A stretch of DNA of 10,157 nt, taken from Coriobacteriia bacterium (GTDB lineage: Bacteria > Actinomycetota > Coriobacteriia > WRKU01). Numbering within the stretch: position 1 is the first letter of the stretch; every line of letters starts with the position of its first letter. Location: positions 1-10,157 of the forward strand of contig WRDL01000047.1 of assembly GCA_009784095.1 (NCBI GenBank). Reading direction: 5' to 3'. Positions 7,086 through 10,157 of the stretch are shown in pieces. Under the pieces are notes generated by a model. The model was not told the origin of the DNA. It did not search any database and saw only the letters and a list, made by a program, of their open reading frames with translations. A program made the position numbers and the translations under genes.

Positions 7086-7111
7086 AAAGCGAACTCCGAA
7101 GAGTCCGCTTT
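7086..7111 (-). terminator. Hairpin terminator after rplM-rpsI, with a UUCG tetraloop
   Basis: About 25 bases after the rpsI stop, minus-strand RNA can form an 11-bp stem (AAAGCGGACTC pairing with GAGTTCGCTTT) closed by the very stable C(UUCG)G tetraloop. One pair is a G-U wobble that would be an A-C mismatch on the plus strand, so the hairpin is perfect only in the minus-strand transcript. The following bases (CATCTGTTATAAG) are not a strong U-tract, so termination may be partial, with some read-through into glmM. Confidence 0.7.
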
Positions 7112-7135
7112 ATTCGTGGCAGTGATCTTCGGGGA

Positions 7136-7957
7136 TTAACGCTTCGAGAACTGTGGTCTCTTACGTGCCTTCTTCAAGCCGTACTTCTTGCGCTCGACCA
7201 CACGAGGGTCGCGCTTGAGCAGACCGGCACGCTTGAGCTCACCGCGATAATCGGGGTTGACTTCGAGCAGTGCACGCGCAATGCCGAGACGCAGCGCTCC
7301 GGCTTGACCACCGACGCCACCGCCGTGTAGGGTAGCGATGATGTCGAAGGTGCCGTCCTGGCCGACCGCCTTGAGCGGGACGAGCGCGAAATCGATATGC
7401 TGTTGGCGTCCGAAATACTCGGCGCCCTCACGATGATTACAGTACACACGTCCGGTACCCGGGATCAAACGCACACGTGCGACCGCGTCTTTGCGACGTC
7501 CGGTCGCGCTGTAGGATACCTCTGATTTGGGGATGTCGACGAGATTCTTCTTCTCGATGCGCTTCTTGGTCGAAGCGGGTTTTAGAGTCGCTTTGACTGC
7601 AGTCTTCTTCGTCGCCGTTCTCTTGGTAGGAGCTTTCTTGGTTGCCGGCTCTTTCTTCTCCGCGACTTTTTTGGCCGGAGCCTTCTTGGTGGCGGTCTTT
7701 ACCGATTCCTTCTTGGGAGCCGGTTTCTTTGCGGGCGTCTCTTTGGCCTCAGCGTCCTTTTCGTCCGCTTTTTTGGCTGCAGGTTTCTTGGCAGCTGCTT
7801 TTTTCGCGGGAGTCTTCTTTGCGGCAGGTTTTTTCTCGGCTTTGGTCTCTGCGACCTCTACCGCCTCGATAGCCTCTACGGCTTCTGCCGCGCTATCAGC
7901 TTCGACGATATCGACTACCTCGACCACATCTGCGGTCTCTGTTTTCTTAGCTGGCAT
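7136..7957 (-). CDS. rpsI: 30S ribosomal protein S9 (uS9) with a long N-terminal acidic and lysine-rich extension
   Basis: The last 128 or so residues, from SYSATGRRKDAVARV (about 148) to the end, are a complete uS9: PGTGRV, GGGVGGQAGALRLGIARAL (212-230) and the basic tail ending RKRPQFSKR that reaches the ribosomal P-site. Standard uS9 is about 130 residues; this protein has 273. Residues 5-41 are acidic and hydrophobic (runs such as EVVDIVEADSAAEAVEAIEA). Residues 42-137 are almost only Ala, Lys, Pro, Thr and Glu in repeated AAKK, PAKK and TKK units, like a histone H1 tail. I start at the ATG 7955-7957, one base after the rplM stop, with GGAGGG eight bases upstream. An in-frame upstream start at 8002 would lie inside rplM and is unlikely. 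The extension is in frame with no stop, so it is part of the gene. Confidence 0.95.
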   Translation of the reverse strand: MPAKKTETADVVEVVDIVEADSAAEAVEAIEAVEVAETKAEKKPAAKKTPAKKAAAKKPAAKKADEKDAEAKETPAKKPAPKKESVKTATKKAPAKKVAEKKEPATKKAPTKRTATKKTAVKATLKPASTKKRIEKKNLVDIPKSEVSYSATGRRKDAVARVRLIPGTGRVYCNHREGAEYFGRQQHIDFALVPLKAVGQDGTFDIIATLHGGGVGGQAGALRLGIARALLEVNPDYRGELKRAGLLKRDPRVVERKKYGLKKARKRPQFSKR

Positions 7958-7958
7958 A

Positions 7959-8396
7959 TCAACAACCCTCCAGTTCGATCTTACGAGGATTCTGCGCCTC
8001 ATGGGGATGATCGGGACCTGCGTAGACCTTCAACTTCATGCCCATGGCGCGTCCGAGTGTATTCTTCGGTAGCATTCCTTTGACCGCTTTCTCGATGATA
8101 CGCTCGGGGTGAGTATCCATCATTTTCTTATACGAGGTTGCCTTGAGCCCTCCGGGATACTGGCTATGGCGATAGTACATCTTCTGCTCAGCTTTGTTCC
8201 CTGTCACGCGGATCTTCTCCGCGTTGACGACCACGACGAAATCGCCGGTGTCGACATGCGGAGTATAGGTAGGCTTATGTTTACCCTTAAGGATCGTAGC
8301 AATTTGCGTCGCCATACGACCGAGCACAAGATCGGTCGCATCCACAAGCAACCACTCGCGCTGGACCTCGCCAGGCTTTGCATAATATGTATTCAT
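7959..8396 (-). CDS. rplM: 50S ribosomal protein L13 (uL13)
   Basis: The product (145 residues, a normal length) is uL13, an early-assembling protein of the large ribosomal subunit that contacts 23S rRNA. Typical blocks are REWLLVDATDLVLGRMAT near the N-terminus, LKGKHKPTYTPHVDTGDFVVVVNAEKIRVTG, the YYRHSQYPGGLK loop, and HPERIIEKAVKGMLPKN followed by GRAMGMKLKVYAGPDHPHEAQ. The reading frame stays open upstream, but the ATG at 8394-8396 is the start because AGGAG lies five bases before it and the protein then begins exactly as the family does (MNTYYAKPGEVQREW). It is translationally adjacent to rpsI, the usual r-protein pair. I found no convincing promoter in the gap 8397-8483, and no recognisable r-protein leader motif. 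Confidence 0.98.
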   Translation of the reverse strand: MNTYYAKPGEVQREWLLVDATDLVLGRMATQIATILKGKHKPTYTPHVDTGDFVVVVNAEKIRVTGNKAEQKMYYRHSQYPGGLKATSYKKMMDTHPERIIEKAVKGMLPKNTLGRAMGMKLKVYAGPDHPHEAQNPRKIELEGC

Positions 8397-8471
8397 ACTC
8401 TCTCCTACTACACGTTCAGTTTCACTTCTTGCTTTACACGGGGCAAAAAAGTGACCTGAACATGGTATCAC

Positions 8472-8487
8472 AAATAGGCAAATAGGC
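8472..8487. repeat. Tandem 8-bp duplication beside the terminator
   Basis: AAATAGGC occurs twice in direct succession (8472-8479 and 8480-8487); the second copy overlaps the outer end of the terminator stem. On the minus strand this duplicates the T-rich tail (CCTATTTG) just after the hairpin. It is small and could be slippage, but it lies exactly at the 3' end of the surface-protein transcript. Confidence 0.8.
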
Positions 8488-8516
8488 ACGAACTCGGACG
8501 GACCGAGCTCGTGCCT
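8484..8516 (-). terminator. Intrinsic terminator of the sortase/surface-protein operon
   Basis: Seventeen bases after the surface-protein stop, minus-strand RNA folds into a 14-bp stem, AGGCACGAGCTCGG pairing with CCGAGTTCGTGCCT, around the five-base loop TCCGT. One pair is a G-U wobble that would be an A-C mismatch on the plus strand, which supports function in the minus direction. The tail is moderately U-rich (ATTTGCCTATTTG). It separates the sortase/surface-protein unit from rplM. Confidence 0.85.
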
Positions 8517-8532
8517 GACTGCACCGCAGCCC

Positions 8533-9219
8533 TTATTGCCATCGGCGCCAAGTCGTTCTGCCGACGACAAGACACACGCCGAGCAGAAAAGCGAAGAGCA
8601 TCATTACAGGGAACTCATCGCCGGTCTTGGGTACCAATCCTGAGAAAGTGCCCGCGTTGAGCATGCCGGATCGAGATTGCTCGATCGGAGATTTGGGCTT
8701 GGACCCGACCGAGGGTGGAGTCTGCTTGCCCGAATCATAGGAATGGTCGAAAGTGATCGAACCTGCCTTGAGTCCGTCCTCTGCATAGGCGATCAGGAGG
8801 GTGTCGAGCTCTCGCGTCACCCAGATCTCCAGTGAATAGACCGTACGACTAGAGGTGTAGTCAGGTCGTGGGCCGGTGATGTTATCGAGTGTATAGGTAT
8901 AGGTACCCGGCTCGACGAATCCCTCGAACAGGATATCAAGGCTATTGGTCCCCTCCAAAGAGAAGGTATAGCTCTGATCGTTGCTGCCTTCCGGCATCGG
9001 GAATGACGCGTTGTCGGGTTTAAGTTGATAGGTAAAGACATCGTTGGGTGTCGGCTTCTTTCCGACCGCGTCAAAGGTCTGTGCGACCGTCAGGGTGAGG
9101 TTACCTTTGCTGCCCGCGTACGCAGGACGTATCATAATGATTCCCACCAGGCACACGATCATCAGGATCGCGACCATAACACCCGCTCCTCTGCTGTATC
9201 GAATTGATCTGGTATTCAT
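8533..9219 (-). CDS. Sortase-anchored Spy0128/FctA-like surface protein with a VPKTGD sorting signal
   Basis: The product (228 residues) is a secreted, wall-linked protein. Residues 1-35 form a signal peptide: basic start, hydrophobic core from about 12 to 30, and a likely cleavage after AYA (33-35). Residues 40-161 resemble one Spy0128/FctA pilin domain: LTLTVAQTFDA, DVFTYQLKPD, EPGTYTYTLDNI, VYSLEIWV and SITFDHSY follow the family's strand order. A Ser/Pro/Lys-rich stalk follows, then the sorting signal: LVPKTGD at 195-201, a hydrophobic segment at about 203-221 and the basic tail RRWQ. By eye the usual isopeptide lysine position is Q47 and the usual Asn is H159. The ATG at 9217-9219 lies 3 bases after the sortase stop, with GGGAGG about 10 bases upstream. 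It is probably the substrate of that sortase, but whether it polymerises or is a single anchored protein is unknown. Confidence 0.85.
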   Translation of the reverse strand: MNTRSIRYSRGAGVMVAILMIVCLVGIIMIRPAYAGSKGNLTLTVAQTFDAVGKKPTPNDVFTYQLKPDNASFPMPEGSNDQSYTFSLEGTNSLDILFEGFVEPGTYTYTLDNITGPRPDYTSSRTVYSLEIWVTRELDTLLIAYAEDGLKAGSITFDHSYDSGKQTPPSVGSKPKSPIEQSRSGMLNAGTFSGLVPKTGDEFPVMMLFAFLLGVCLVVGRTTWRRWQ

Positions 9220-9222
9220 GCT

Positions 9223-10157
9223 TTATGCGCCTCCCTGATGGGCGATCGGTTCATTTTCTGTTTGGTTCTCGTTACCATTCATTTTCTCTGTTTCGTTTTC
9301 CAATAGTTCTCGTTGCCTACGTCTTCTCTCATTGAGAAGTAAGACGAGTATCACAAAGGCGATCAGCACGATAATGCTTGAAACCTTCACCCACAAAGGT
9401 GCCAGCTTCCACCATGAAAGGCTCCCTATCGTCTGTGCGATCCTACTCGTTTCCTCTTCGAGACCCTCGAAGGGATCCTCAAATACCTCATCGGTTATCC
9501 GTGCCACCAGTATGTCGCGTCCATTGGTCGACTCTGACGAGCAGGTCGAGAGCAATACGAGGTGGTCATCGGGTGATACTGAAAGCGCGCGCACATGGAT
9601 CGCCCGTTCCAGCAGCGTCTCGAGATAAAGCTGTTGGGCTTCTTCGCCTTTGATCATCGGATTGAATATCGCATCATCATAGGCATCGACATGCAAGAAG
9701 GCGAAGAACTCAAGTCCGTGTTCTTGACCGGAATAGTAGAGCATACCGTACTTGCGCTCGTCGAAATACCTCTTCTCCACGAACAGTCCAATCTCGCCGA
9801 ACATGGCTGTTTTGTCCATATGATGCCCATACAAGATCGAGGAGAAGTCCGAGAAATCCCTACTGTTACGGTAATCCAAAAAGATTGCGCCGGACATCGA
9901 GTAGCGTCCTTCAGCGTTGGTGTTCACATAGGTCATATTGTTGCGCCCTTGGACCACCGGATAATCGATGCTGGTACCGTAGACGCTCAACCACGCGAAC
10001 ACATCGGGATTGAGAGCTTTGAGCTCTTCGAGGGTCTTCCCGCCGTTCTCGTTCGTGGGACGATACTTCTCGTACTGAGAGGCTTGCGCCTGCTCGAATA
10101 CTTGGCGGGAGTCCCACATGGCGTAGCAGCCCGCAAGCAACAAGAGTAGGATAAGGA
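9223..10157 (-). CDS. Class B sortase with a C-terminal membrane segment (5' end outside the window)
   Basis: At least 311 codons are visible. The frame is open to position 10157, so the start codon is missing; an internal TTG at 10141-10143 is not a credible start because it lies inside a hydrophobic run (LILLLLLAGC). Residues are numbered from that TTG. Sortases are membrane-bound cysteine transpeptidases that join surface proteins to the wall or to each other. Class B blocks are SIDYPVVQGRNNMTYV (58-73), SGAIFLDYRN (84-93), ILYGHHMD with catalytic His (about H107), LLSTC with catalytic C201, and R209 in NGRDILVARI. A second hydrophobic segment at about 250-270 is followed by RRRRQR and an Asn/Glu-rich cytoplasmic tail, an architecture more usual for pilin-type sortases. 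The next gene, 3 bp away, encodes its likely substrate. Confidence 0.93.
   Translation of the reverse strand, partial: LILLLLLAGCYAMWDSRQVFEQAQASQYEKYRPTNENGGKTLEELKALNPDVFAWLSVYGTSIDYPVVQGRNNMTYVNTNAEGRYSMSGAIFLDYRNSRDFSDFSSILYGHHMDKTAMFGEIGLFVEKRYFDERKYGMLYYSGQEHGLEFFAFLHVDAYDDAIFNPMIKGEEAQQLYLETLLERAIHVRALSVSPDDHLVLLSTCSSESTNGRDILVARITDEVFEDPFEGLEEETSRIAQTIGSLSWWKLAPLWVKVSSIIVLIAFVILVLLLNERRRRQRELLENETEKMNGNENQTENEPIAHQGGA

Noticed and set aside
7958..8002. Earlier start for rpsI inside rplM
   Set aside because: It would overlap rplM by about 45 bases with no supporting ribosome binding site, whereas the ATG at 7955-7957 has GGAGGG at good spacing.
7527..8072. 181-codon plus-strand ORF encoding a very hydrophobic, Phe/Ala-rich protein resembling a membrane protein
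   Set aside because: It is the exact antisense of the AAKK/PAKK repeats of rpsI (AAG reads CTT, GCC reads GGC), so the hydrophobicity is a by-product of the lysine-rich coding.
8397..8570. Upstream in-frame extension of rplM (58 extra residues)
   Set aside because: The extension overlaps the terminator and intergenic DNA, has no ribosome binding site, and L13 begins exactly at the ATG at 8394-8396 preceded by AGGAG.

Overview
The window reads as a dense, single-orientation stretch of chromosome from a moderately GC-rich Gram-positive actinobacterium. I favour the class Coriobacteriia (inference, no search run). The order rplM-rpsI-glmM followed by acpS-nnrD-alr-tsaE is an actinobacterial arrangement, also found in Streptomyces with glmS and coaA in between. 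The class B sortase with a Spy0128-like surface protein fits an anaerobic, host-associated actinobacterium. Every gene I support is on the minus strand; the long plus-strand ORFs are antisense shadows.

In transcription order (right to left): (1) a class B sortase, 5' end outside the window, and its probable substrate, a small Spy0128/FctA-like cell-wall protein ending in VPKTGD, closed by a strong hairpin terminator (8484-8516). (2) rplM and rpsI, one base apart, closed by a UUCG-capped hairpin (7086-7111). The rpsI product carries an N-terminal extension of about 145 residues, acidic then alanine/lysine-rich. (3) glmM, with a leader of about 95 nt and a candidate TATAAT promoter. (4) A 125-bp repeat element: a perfect 24-bp tandem duplication facing an inverted copy. 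(5) An overlapping ABC transporter pair of the FetAB (YbbL/YbbM) type. (6) An operon acpS-nnrD-alr-nitroreductase-udg-tsaE with overlaps or gaps of at most about 18 bp, running off the left edge inside tsaE.

Functionally, the core is housekeeping: translation (uS9, uL13, tRNA t6A modification by TsaE), cell-wall precursor supply (GlmM, Alr), acyl-carrier-protein activation (AcpS), repair of damaged NAD(P)H (NnrD) and uracil repair (family 4 UDG). The accessory parts are the sortase/surface-protein pair and the repeat element.

I do not see a wholly new system. The best leads are the histone-H1-like tail on ribosomal protein S9, an AcpS that differs at both expected magnesium-ligand positions and has a C-terminal tail, a Spy0128-like protein that appears to lack its isopeptide-forming residues, and the inverted-repeat element between glmM and the ABC transporter.
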